From positions 372,001 to 436,000 of the forward strand of contig NC_007760.1 of NCBI RefSeq assembly GCF_000013385.1: a stretch of DNA of 64,000 nt, in the 5' to 3' direction. The position numbers and the translations under genes were made by a program. The notes beneath the pieces are model-generated. The model made no database searches. It had not been told where the DNA came from and saw nothing but the letters and a program-made list of their open reading frames with translations. The stretch is from Anaeromyxobacter dehalogenans 2CP-C. Its GTDB lineage: Bacteria; Myxococcota; Myxococcia; Myxococcales; Anaeromyxobacteraceae. Of this stretch, positions 14,439-21,410 are shown in pieces (position 1 is the stretch's first letter; each line of letters opens with the position of its first letter).

Positions 14439-16357
14439 CCAAGACGGACCGTTACGTCCTGTGGGGCATCGGCGCCGCGTGGGTCCTCGACCTCGCGGTC
14501 TTCATCCTGTCCGACTACCACATCTACGCCTTCCTGCTGCTGTTCGTGGTCGCGGCGGTCGGGCTCGCCTGGTGGGGGCTGCGCTTCCCGGTCACCGCGA
14601 AGCTGCGGAGGAACGCGGCGCTCTCCGTGAGCGGCTTCTGGACGGTGGCCCTGGTGCTGCTGTTCGGGCCCTGGCCGGTTCCGGACAAGCCCGACTACAT
14701 CGTGGGCGAGGTCCACCGCTTCAGCGAGATGGAGCACGGCTTCGCCCGCGGCCTGACCGGAGTCACGGGTCCGAACATCGCGGCGGGCGGCCTCGTGTAC
14801 GGCGACCCGGCCGATCAGGGCCACATGATGTCGGAGTGGGGCTGGCCGCCGAACTTCATCAGCGGCAACCCCGTGTCGCGTGCGCTGTTCGGCGGCACCA
14901 TCCTCATGGAGCGTCTCCGCGGCGCGACCACCATCGGCGGCGAGCCAGCGAACCCGCTCCGGTACAGCTGGTCGAACTTCGAGGGCGAGAAGCGGGACAA
15001 GAAGCTCGGCTGGAACAGCGGCGACTACCTGTTCGGCGAGGTCGCCAAGGTCATGGGCACGCAGAAGGCGAGCTACACGCCTCGCGAGAACGCCCTCATG
15101 ATCAAGTCGCTCGCGGCCTGGCTCGGCTCCCCGAAGATCGCCATCGCCGCGGTGGACCCGCGCTGGTTCTACTCGCACGACCTCAGCACCTGGGGCACGC
15201 CGCTGCCGCTGAAGGACGCGAAGGACCTGAAGTACGTCATCCAGCTCTTCACCGACCAGGACTGGACCCGCGTGCACAACGACTCGGGCACCTCCTGGTG
15301 GTCGGTGTCGAACAGCGGCCAGGCCTACTCCACCAGCGCCTGGATCGGCATCCGCATGGCGCAGGTGCTCCGGGACATGGGGTACACCGCCCGCGTCGGG
15401 TTCGGCGGCATGAACTACGAGAACATCGAGACCACCGTCTCGGTGTACAGCGGCATCGGCGAGTACGGCCGCCTCTCCGACGCGGTGGTTCCCACCGCCG
15501 GCGGTCTCCGCTTCAAGTCCGCCACCATCTTCACCGACTTTCCGATGGACGTCGGCGAGCCGAACGTCGGCTGGGGCATCACCCGCATGTGCGCGAACTG
15601 CGATCGCTGCGCCCGAGCGTGCCCGGTGAACGCCGTGCCGATGGGCGAGCCGACGGTCGAGAACGGCGTGAACATGTGGCAGGTGGACAAGGACAAGTGC
15701 ACCCGGTTCCGGACCGGGAACCTGAACGGCAACATGTGCGGCGCCTGCCTGGCGGTGTGCCCGTACAACAAGCCCGACACACCGTTCCACCGCGTCGGGA
15801 ACTACATCATCCGGCACAGCCCGATCGCCACCTACCTGTTCGGCAACATCCACGGCGTCGGCCTCGAGGACTGGCTCGACTTCGAGTACAGCTCCGAGGC
15901 CGGCCCCTACAACGTGAGCCGTCCGGCCCGCTGGATCCAGGAGGACCCCGGCTGGAAGGCCAAGTTCCCCTACCAGGTCGGCCAGTACATCTACACCGAG
16001 CGTGACCGCTCCAAGAACGAGGAGTGGGCGTCCGGGGTGGACCCGAAGATGGGGAAGGTCGGGCTCAGCTACAAGGGCACGACCTGGGGGAAGATCCCCG
16101 ATCGCCTGGTGGACGCCAACGGCCGCAACCGCAACGTCCACTGGGACTACGAGGCGGGCGAGCTCCCGCCCAACCTGCCGCTGCCCGGGAAGCTGCTGAC
16201 GCCGGAGGAGGCGACCCGCCTGCTGCTGGAGGGCAAGGCGTTCTCCGGCGCCTCCTACACGCCGGACGCCGAGGTCTTCCCGCCGCGCGATCCCAAGTAC
16301 GAGAAGCAGAAGCTGTCCTACGAGCAGGCCGCCCGCATGTGGGCCGAGGAGAAGTGA
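14435..16357 (+). CDS. rdhA: Reductive dehalogenase catalytic subunit 1, N-terminal TM type
   Basis: A 640-residue corrinoid/Fe-S enzyme of the RdhA family, which removes halide from organohalides as terminal reductase of respiration. Three TM helices (about 7-25, 30-49, 61-78) replace the usual RRxFxK Tat signal. The basic loop RFPVTAKLRR between helices 2 and 3 should be cytoplasmic, placing the catalytic domain outside. The core contains GIGEYGRLSDAVVPTAGG and FTDFPM, equivalent to the cobamide-binding region of the QueG/RdhA fold. Two ferredoxin motifs follow: C386-x2-C389-x2-C392-x3-C396-P, then C422 with C435-x2-C438-x3-C442-P. The start is taken at ATG 14435 with AGGGG nine bases upstream; an in-frame extension upstream adds only low-complexity residues. 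A two-TM anchor gene follows two bases after the stop. The substrate is unproven; chlorinated phenols are suggested by the XylR-type regulator. Confidence 0.93.
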   Translation: MTKTDRYVLWGIGAAWVLDLAVFILSDYHIYAFLLLFVVAAVGLAWWGLRFPVTAKLRRNAALSVSGFWTVALVLLFGPWPVPDKPDYIVGEVHRFSEMEHGFARGLTGVTGPNIAAGGLVYGDPADQGHMMSEWGWPPNFISGNPVSRALFGGTILMERLRGATTIGGEPANPLRYSWSNFEGEKRDKKLGWNSGDYLFGEVAKVMGTQKASYTPRENALMIKSLAAWLGSPKIAIAAVDPRWFYSHDLSTWGTPLPLKDAKDLKYVIQLFTDQDWTRVHNDSGTSWWSVSNSGQAYSTSAWIGIRMAQVLRDMGYTARVGFGGMNYENIETTVSVYSGIGEYGRLSDAVVPTAGGLRFKSATIFTDFPMDVGEPNVGWGITRMCANCDRCARACPVNAVPMGEPTVENGVNMWQVDKDKCTRFRTGNLNGNMCGACLAVCPYNKPDTPFHRVGNYIIRHSPIATYLFGNIHGVGLEDWLDFEYSSEAGPYNVSRPARWIQEDPGWKAKFPYQVGQYIYTERDRSKNEEWASGVDPKMGKVGLSYKGTTWGKIPDRLVDANGRNRNVHWDYEAGELPPNLPLPGKLLTPEEATRLLLEGKAFSGASYTPDAEVFPPRDPKYEKQKLSYEQAARMWAEEK

Positions 16358-16358
16358 C

Positions 16359-16610
16359 ATGGACCGGCTCAAGCAGCTCAAGATCCAGATCTCGCTGCAG
16401 TGGTACGAGCTGATCCTCATCGGCGTCACCGCGGGCCTGCTCGCCTTCGGCGTATGGGCGCTGATCGACACGCTCCTCATCTCGTCGCCGGTCGCGGCCT
16501 GGCGCTTCCTCGCGCTGTTCGTCATCTGGTCGCTGCCGGGCATCGCGGTCCTCGCGTTCGTCCGGCCGCGCACCGCCGCCGAGGCGGCGCAGGAGCAGCC
16601 CACCCCGTAA
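16359..16610 (+). CDS. Small two-TM membrane protein, RdhB-like anchor 1
   Basis: An 83-residue protein with two TM helices (about 16-38 and 46-68), located directly after rdhA1 with a one-base gap, the position RdhB takes in classical rdhAB pairs. RdhB proteins are about 90 residues with three helices and dock RdhA to the outer face of the membrane. This one has no clear sequence motif in common, so it is RdhB-like by size, topology and context only. Because RdhA1 already has TM helices, it may be a partner subunit rather than the sole anchor. Confidence 0.6.
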   Translation: MDRLKQLKIQISLQWYELILIGVTAGLLAFGVWALIDTLLISSPVAAWRFLALFVIWSLPGIAVLAFVRPRTAAEAAQEQPTP

Positions 16611-16625
16611 CCCCCACCCCCTGGA

Positions 16626-16657
16626 CCCGGGGCCGGGCCGGACGGCCCGGTCCCGGG
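16626..16657 (+). promoter_or_regulatory. Strong intra-operon hairpin between the two rdhA units
   Basis: A 14-bp stem (16626-16639 with 16644-16657, one G-U pair in RNA) closes a GGAC loop. It lies 16 bases after the anchor gene stop and ends 20 bases before the GTG of rdhA2. With no T-run it may set mRNA stability or attenuate rdhA2 relative to rdhA1 rather than end the transcript. Confidence 0.5.
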
Positions 16658-16677
16658 GGAGGGGACTGGAGCACCGC

Positions 16678-18153
16678 GTGCGCTGGAAGGCTCGAGAGCT
16701 GGGATGCGTCGCGCTCGCCGCGGCGGGGGCGGTGGCCTGGGCAGCGATGGCCTCGGCGGCCCTGGTCGAGCGGGAGTGGCGCGCCACCTGGATCTCCGTC
16801 GGCGCGGCGCTCGCCTGCGCGGCGGTCGCGACGGGGCTGGTGGTGGCGCGCCGCCGCGGCGCGCTGGACGGGGCGGTGCCGCGCCGCGTGCTGCGCGCCG
16901 CGCTCGCGTCGGCGGTGGCGCTGGCGCTCGCGCTGGTGCTCCCGTCCGATCGCAGCTTCCCGGACAAGCGGGTGGGCGCCGCCACGCCGACGACCGAATA
17001 CGACGCGTCCACGCAGCCCGGCAACGACGTCCTCGGCAAGGTCGAGCGGACGAGGGGCGGCGGGAGCGAGGACGAGCTCACCTTCACGGTGTACGACGTG
17101 TGCTCCGGCAAGGTCGCCCACCGCGCCGCGCGCGACGGCGCGCCGGCGCCGGTCGCGGTGGAGGTCACCGAGCCGGCCGTGCTGGCCGCGCAGATCAAGG
17201 ACGAGGCCCGCGCGCTCGGCGCGCAGGTGACCGGGATCACCGCGCTCCACCCGCAGTTCGTGTTCCGCAAGGACAACGACGGCCGGCCCGTCGAGCTCCG
17301 CCACCGCTTCGCCATCGTCATCGGCACCGGCCTCGACTACCGGCTCGCGAGCCCGTCCGCGCCGCTGCCCTGGCGCGACTACTACAGCGCCATCCCGGAG
17401 GAGGTGGCGGCGGTCCTCTCCGGTCGCAGCGACGACCCCGCCGTTCCCATCCCTGCGGAGGTGATCCAGGAGTACCGCGACACGCTCGAGTTCTACGCGG
17501 AGGGCGGCCGGATCGCGGTGCACCTGGCGAAGGCCATCCGCAGCCTGGGCTACCCGGCGCGCGCGCACTTCGGCCGGTGGTCCGAGGTGCAGGTGGTCCC
17601 GCTCGCGATCGAAGCCGGGCTGGGGGAGGTGGGCAAGAACGGGATGCTCATCAACGACCGCTTCGGGCCGCGCGGCAGCTTCGCGGTGGTGACGACCGAC
17701 ATCCCGCTCGCCGTGGACCGGCAGCGCGATCTCGGGGTGCAGGAGTTCTGCCGCGTCTGCAACAAGTGCGCGGACGCCTGTCCGGTGAACGCGGTCCCGC
17801 GCGGCGACGCGGGCGCGCCGGCGGGCGGCGTCTCGCGCTGGCAGGTGGACGGCCCGAAGTGCTGGACGTACCTCAAGCTGAACCCGAAGTGCATGGCGTG
17901 CACCGGGGCCTGCCCCTTCAACAAGAAGGACCTGCTGGCGCACCGCTGGGCGCAGGCGCTCATCGCGCGCAAGTCGGTCGTCGCCAACCACCTCCTGGTG
18001 TGGCTCGACGACCTGCTCGGCTACGGCAGGGCCGCGCTCCGGCTGCGCGACGAGGCGCGCAGGGCGCTGGGCGAGCCCGCCGCGGCGCCGCCCCAGGCGC
18101 CGGATCGGCCGCAGGCGGGCGGCGGCGCCTCGGCGCCGGAGGCGCGGTCGTGA
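16678..18153 (+). CDS. rdhA: Reductive dehalogenase catalytic subunit 2, N-terminal TM type
   Basis: A 491-residue second RdhA homolog. It begins with GTG, with GGAG ahead. Like RdhA1 it has three TM helices (about 8-30, 38-57, 74-89) with a basic loop RRRGALDGAVPRRVLR between helices 2 and 3, so the catalytic domain should be periplasmic. IEAGLGEVGKNGMLINDRFG is the corrinoid-domain signature shared with epoxyqueuosine reductase. Fe-S ligands are C358, C361, C364, C368-P and C395, C405, C408, C412-P. It is shorter than RdhA1 and lacks its roughly 150-residue C-terminal extension. The two differ too much to be a recent duplication. It could act on another substrate or on the same substrate at a different position. 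Confidence 0.9.
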   Translation: MRWKARELGCVALAAAGAVAWAAMASAALVEREWRATWISVGAALACAAVATGLVVARRRGALDGAVPRRVLRAALASAVALALALVLPSDRSFPDKRVGAATPTTEYDASTQPGNDVLGKVERTRGGGSEDELTFTVYDVCSGKVAHRAARDGAPAPVAVEVTEPAVLAAQIKDEARALGAQVTGITALHPQFVFRKDNDGRPVELRHRFAIVIGTGLDYRLASPSAPLPWRDYYSAIPEEVAAVLSGRSDDPAVPIPAEVIQEYRDTLEFYAEGGRIAVHLAKAIRSLGYPARAHFGRWSEVQVVPLAIEAGLGEVGKNGMLINDRFGPRGSFAVVTTDIPLAVDRQRDLGVQEFCRVCNKCADACPVNAVPRGDAGAPAGGVSRWQVDGPKCWTYLKLNPKCMACTGACPFNKKDLLAHRWAQALIARKSVVANHLLVWLDDLLGYGRAALRLRDEARRALGEPAAAPPQAPDRPQAGGGASAPEARS

Positions 18154-18317
18154 AGGCGGGCCCCTCCGCCGGAGCGGTGAGGGCGTGGCTCGCGCTGGGC
18201 GCGGCGGGCCTGCTCGTCGGTGCGCTGTTCAACGTGGCGTTCCAGGCCGCGCCCTGGAGCCCCGGGGGCCTGTCCGGCGGCCTGATCGCGGCCGCGCTGC
18301 TGTGGGTGCTGTCATGA
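18150..18317 (+). CDS. Small two-TM membrane protein, RdhB-like anchor 2
   Basis: A 55-residue protein starting with GTG inside the stop of rdhA2 (GTGA). It has two hydrophobic segments (AWLALGAAGLLVGALFNVAF and GGLSGGLIAAALLWVL). It occupies the same place after rdhA2 as the 83-residue protein does after rdhA1, suggesting a matching partner subunit. No conserved motif is recognised. Confidence 0.55.
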   Translation: MKAGPSAGAVRAWLALGAAGLLVGALFNVAFQAAPWSPGGLSGGLIAAALLWVLS

Positions 18318-18478
18318 TCGAGCTCGTCACCACGCTGCTGCTCGCCGTGGGCGTCTACGCGCTGCTGCGGCGCCCCGACGGCCACGGCTGCGGCGGCGAC
18401 TGCGGCCGGTGCGGGGGCGAGCCAGGGTGCGCGCCGCTCGTCCAGCTCGAGCGACCCCGCGGGGGGGAACGTCGATGA
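18314..18478 (+). CDS. 54-residue TM protein with Cys-rich tail
   Basis: ATG 18314 overlaps the preceding stop (ATGA), and its own stop overlaps the next start. One TM helix (about 4-18) is followed by C26-x3-C30-x2-C33-x5-C39. This resembles the small FeoB-associated Cys-rich membrane proteins, whose tails are thought to bind metal. In this operon it may hold an Fe-S cluster or deliver iron. The tail follows RR, so by charge it is cytoplasmic, unlike the RdhA domains. Confidence 0.6.
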   Translation: MIELVTTLLLAVGVYALLRRPDGHGCGGDCGRCGGEPGCAPLVQLERPRGGERR

Positions 18479-19929
18479 CCTGGGCCGGCCCGGCTGCGCT
18501 GGCGGTGTTCGTGGGCGGGGTGGTCGCCTCGCTGCGCGGCTGGATCCCGCAGCGCGTGATCACGCTGCAGGCGCTCCTGCTCGCCATCGCCGGGATCGCG
18601 CTCGGGCTCACCGCGCTCGCCGGCCAGCCCATCCCCTGGCCACAGCTCCTCGCGTCGGCGAACGTGCACCCGGTCACCAGCGTCATCGCGGGCTTCCTGC
18701 TCGCGGGTGCGCTGCACGCCGCCGGCGCGTTCGACGCCGCGGCGCGGCTGCTCGCGCGCCTCACGCGCACGCGGCTCGGAGCGCCCTTCGTGATCCTGCT
18801 GGTGGTGAACCTGCCCACCATCCTCGCCATGCCCTGCGGCCGCATCCTGGTGTCGCCGCTCATGCCGCTCGCGCTCATGCTGGGGTGGGCGCTCGCCCGC
18901 GAGCGCCGCGAGCCGGTGCTGGTGGCGGTGACGGTGTTCGGCCTGGTCGTGAACGCGGCGGCCTCGTGCGGCCCCTCGGTGATCGGCGGGATCGGGATGC
19001 TGGGCGAGGGCATGGGGCGCTATCCGCCCGGCTCCTTCTCCAACCCTGCGCAGATCGCGATCCTGGTGATCACCGTCGCCACCATGGCGCTGATCCGGTG
19101 GGGCTTCGGCGGGACGCTCCGGATGCGCGCCACGCCCCCGGCGCCCGTCGAGCGGCCGGTGCCGGAGCACGGGTACCTCGCGCTGGCGATGTTCGTGGCG
19201 GTGCTGCTCCTCGTCGTGCTGGTGCGCCCGCCGGTCCCGCTGCAGGTGACCCTGACGCTCGGGACGGCGTGCGTGATGCTGGTGGCCCGGCTCGGCCTCG
19301 ACGACCTCCTGGGCGGCGTGATGCTCCACCCGCTCTCCGCCATGCTGGCCGGGTTCCTGGTGGCGGGCGCGCTCTCGGTCGCGGGGGCGTTCGACGCGCT
19401 GCTCGTGCTGCTGGTGTGGGCGGCGGAGCACACCTGGCTCGGCTACGTCGGGGTGAGCGTCGTGCTGGCCTACGTGCCGGTGATGCTGGCGATGCCGTGC
19501 GGCCGGATCGTCTCGCTCGCGCTCATCCCCGGCGTGCTCCTGTTCGGCGTCCGCCTGGCGGGCGTGACCGGCCTCGAGCGCGCCACGCCGACGCTGCTCT
19601 CCGCCTTCATCCTGGCCGGCGCGGCCTCCTGCGGCCCCTCCGCCATCGGCGGCATCGGCAGCATCGGCGAGGGGCGGCTGCGCATCCGCGACGCCTGGTC
19701 CGGCCAGCCGCAGGCGCTCGGGATCTTCCTGGGCGTCCCGGTCACCGCCCTGCTCGTCTCGCGGCTGCCGCTCGCCTCGGTGGCGCTCGACGTCCGCTAC
19801 TTCCCGGTGGCGCTCGCGCTCGGCGCGCTCGCGGGCGCGGTGGTGAACCTCGTGTACGGCTACCGCGTGCACCACCTCGGCGGCCTGCTGGGCGGCCTCG
19901 TCACCGGCGCGCTCCTGGTGATCCTGTGA
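18475..19929 (+). CDS. Duplicated-domain multi-pass transporter of unknown substrate
   Basis: A 484-residue very hydrophobic protein with at least ten TM helices. The two halves are homologous. FLLAGALHAAGAFDAAARLL matches FLVAGALSVAGAFDALLVLL; LAMPCGRI occurs near residues 118 and 338; AASCGPSVIGGIG and AASCGPSAIGGIG occur near 162 and 384, an offset of about 220 residues. Such inverted or direct repeats with re-entrant loops are typical of ion-transporter-superfamily carriers, but I cannot place it in a named family. Its position inside the rdh operon suggests halide export, uptake of the organohalide or its acid, or ion coupling. The paired Cys and Pro-Cys-Gly motifs are unusual for a carrier and might bind metal. 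Confidence 0.6.
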   Translation: MTWAGPAALAVFVGGVVASLRGWIPQRVITLQALLLAIAGIALGLTALAGQPIPWPQLLASANVHPVTSVIAGFLLAGALHAAGAFDAAARLLARLTRTRLGAPFVILLVVNLPTILAMPCGRILVSPLMPLALMLGWALARERREPVLVAVTVFGLVVNAAASCGPSVIGGIGMLGEGMGRYPPGSFSNPAQIAILVITVATMALIRWGFGGTLRMRATPPAPVERPVPEHGYLALAMFVAVLLLVVLVRPPVPLQVTLTLGTACVMLVARLGLDDLLGGVMLHPLSAMLAGFLVAGALSVAGAFDALLVLLVWAAEHTWLGYVGVSVVLAYVPVMLAMPCGRIVSLALIPGVLLFGVRLAGVTGLERATPTLLSAFILAGAASCGPSAIGGIGSIGEGRLRIRDAWSGQPQALGIFLGVPVTALLVSRLPLASVALDVRYFPVALALGALAGAVVNLVYGYRVHHLGGLLGGLVTGALLVIL

Positions 19930-20417
19930 GGCGCGCCCTCGTCGCCGTGAACGCGCTCGCGGTCGGCCTCACGCTCGCGTACCTGGGCTGGCTGCTCGGC
20001 GACGCCCTTCGCGCCGGCCAGCCGTGGGCGGTCACCTGCTACGACTGCAAGGCGTGCACGGCGCGGTGCGTGCTCGGGCTCGACCCGCAGGGCTTCGTGT
20101 CGGCGGCGCTGGCCGGGAGCGGCGACGTGTACATGTACGCGACGAACGTGCGGCTCCGCGCGCGCCACGCGCTGGAGATCGACCCGGGGATGCTGGTGAC
20201 GGTCGGGGACCGGCACCCGACCGCGCGAGAGGCGGCGGCCGAACTGGGGCCGGACGCGGAGGTGGTCACCTTCAGGATGCGGGCGCGCGACGCGGCCCGC
20301 GCGTGCTTCCGCTGCGGCGCCTGCGAGAAGGGCTGCGGGCTGCGGCTCCCCCTGCTCCGCGTCATCACGCAGCTCCGCGGCGACGCGAGCAACGAATGGG
20401 CGTCCCATGCTCCGTAG
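19926..20417 (+). CDS. Membrane-anchored 2x[4Fe-4S] protein, HdrC-like
   Basis: A 163-residue protein with a GTG start overlapping the transporter stop. One N-terminal TM helix (about 5-28) precedes two cysteine clusters: C38-x2-C41-x2-C44-x3-C48 and C127-x2-C130-x2-C133-x3-C137. The spacing matches 2x[4Fe-4S] proteins of the HdrC/GlpC type, though Pro does not follow the fourth Cys. Few charges precede the helix (two Arg), consistent with clusters outside. It is probably one of three relay proteins moving electrons from menaquinol to the dehalogenases. Confidence 0.7.
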   Translation: MRRALVAVNALAVGLTLAYLGWLLGDALRAGQPWAVTCYDCKACTARCVLGLDPQGFVSAALAGSGDVYMYATNVRLRARHALEIDPGMLVTVGDRHPTAREAAAELGPDAEVVTFRMRARDAARACFRCGACEKGCGLRLPLLRVITQLRGDASNEWASHAP

Positions 20418-21036
20418 CCCCGTCTTCCTGTCCGCCCTGACGTTCCTGGCCGTCGCGCTCGGCGTGCGCGCCGCGCAGGCGCCGTGGAGGGAGCAGTTCC
20501 CCGGCTCCTATCCGCGGGTGGTGGCGCCGGCGGAGGCGAGGTTCGAGTTCCTGCCGGACGAGCTCCGGATCCACCTGTCCGACCAGACGCGCAGCGGCCG
20601 GATCATCGTGTTCGCGCACGTGGAGGGCGGCAGCCTGCTCGGCCTGCTGAAGCCGATCGTGGACGGGACCGTCACGGTGCGCCGAGGCGACCTCGCGGAC
20701 TACGCGCTCGCGATCCACGGCGGGGAGATCGGGGAGCACCGGCTCCTCAAGGCCATGGACCGGTACGTCGAGCGGGAGGACATGCTCGAGCGGATCCTCG
20801 AGGCGCGCGCGAAGGGCCTGCGCTTCGGGGTCCAGCGCTGCCTCTACCCGATCTGCAACCGCTGCCTGGACGGCTGCAAGAGCGTGATGCGCCGCGACTA
20901 CCCCATCTCCATGCGCGTGGGGGAGCGCGGGAACGTCGAGCCGGGGTTCGCGAAGGGCAGCTGTCCGCGGTGCGGGAAGTGCTTCGTGTGGTGTCCGTCT
21001 GGCGTGCTCCGGGACAGCGGGTCCCTCACCAACTAG
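20407..21036 (+). CDS. Exported 2x[4Fe-4S]-type protein
   Basis: A 209-residue protein overlapping the previous gene by 11 bases. Residues 1-25 (MLRSPVFLSALTFLAVALGV, then RAAQA) form a Sec-type signal peptide. Cysteines: C145-x4-C150-x2-C153-x3-C157 and C186-x2-C189-x2-C192-x3-C196-P. The first cluster's four-residue gap departs from the ferredoxin rule. The middle part (ARFEFLPDELRIHLSD, HGGEIGEHRLLKAMDRY) matches nothing I know. An Fe-S protein exported by Sec would have to receive its clusters outside, which fits an exported assembly factor at 13200. It is a probable periplasmic electron shuttle to RdhA. Confidence 0.65.
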   Translation: MLRSPVFLSALTFLAVALGVRAAQAPWREQFPGSYPRVVAPAEARFEFLPDELRIHLSDQTRSGRIIVFAHVEGGSLLGLLKPIVDGTVTVRRGDLADYALAIHGGEIGEHRLLKAMDRYVEREDMLERILEARAKGLRFGVQRCLYPICNRCLDGCKSVMRRDYPISMRVGERGNVEPGFAKGSCPRCGKCFVWCPSGVLRDSGSLTN

Positions 21037-21044
21037 GAGACGCG

Positions 21045-21410
21045 GTGCTCGAGGCGATGGAGATCGCGGTCGTGATGCTCCCGGTGGTGCTGGTCGCGGG
21101 GATGCTCGTCCGGCTGGTGGCGCGCGGTCAGGCGCAGGTGCTGCTCTGCATGGAGTGCGAGCTGTGCATGGGCGCGTGCCCGCTGTGCGCCAAGCGCGGC
21201 GAGGCGTTCCCCGGGCCGAAGGGGATCCTCGCCGCGGCGAAGACGGGCAAGGTGGAGGCCGCGATCGCCGCGGGCGCGCTCGACTGCACCTCCTGCGGCG
21301 CCTGCACGCGCGTGTGCCCGCGCGGCCTCGCCCCGCAGGTCGAGGTGGAGCGGTGGCGCGCCGCGGCCGAGCGGGAGGGGACGCGCGGCGCGGCACGGGG
21401 ACCCGCGTGA
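21045..21410 (+). CDS. Membrane-anchored 2x[4Fe-4S] ferredoxin-like protein
   Basis: A 121-residue protein. GTG 21045 is chosen since AGGAG lies five bases upstream; ATG 21057 would be too far. One TM helix (about 7-25) is followed by C35-x2-C38-x2-C41-x3-C45-P and C81-x2-C84-x2-C87-x3-C91-P, classical 4Fe-4S signatures, so two clusters are expected. It is the third consecutive small Fe-S protein and its stop overlaps the TonB receptor start. The RLVAR following the helix suggests the clusters could face the cytoplasm, so orientation is uncertain. If so, it might take electrons from a cytoplasmic donor rather than deliver them outside. Confidence 0.7.
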   Translation: MLEAMEIAVVMLPVVLVAGMLVRLVARGQAQVLLCMECELCMGACPLCAKRGEAFPGPKGILAAAKTGKVEAAIAAGALDCTSCGACTRVCPRGLAPQVEVERWRAAAEREGTRGAARGPA

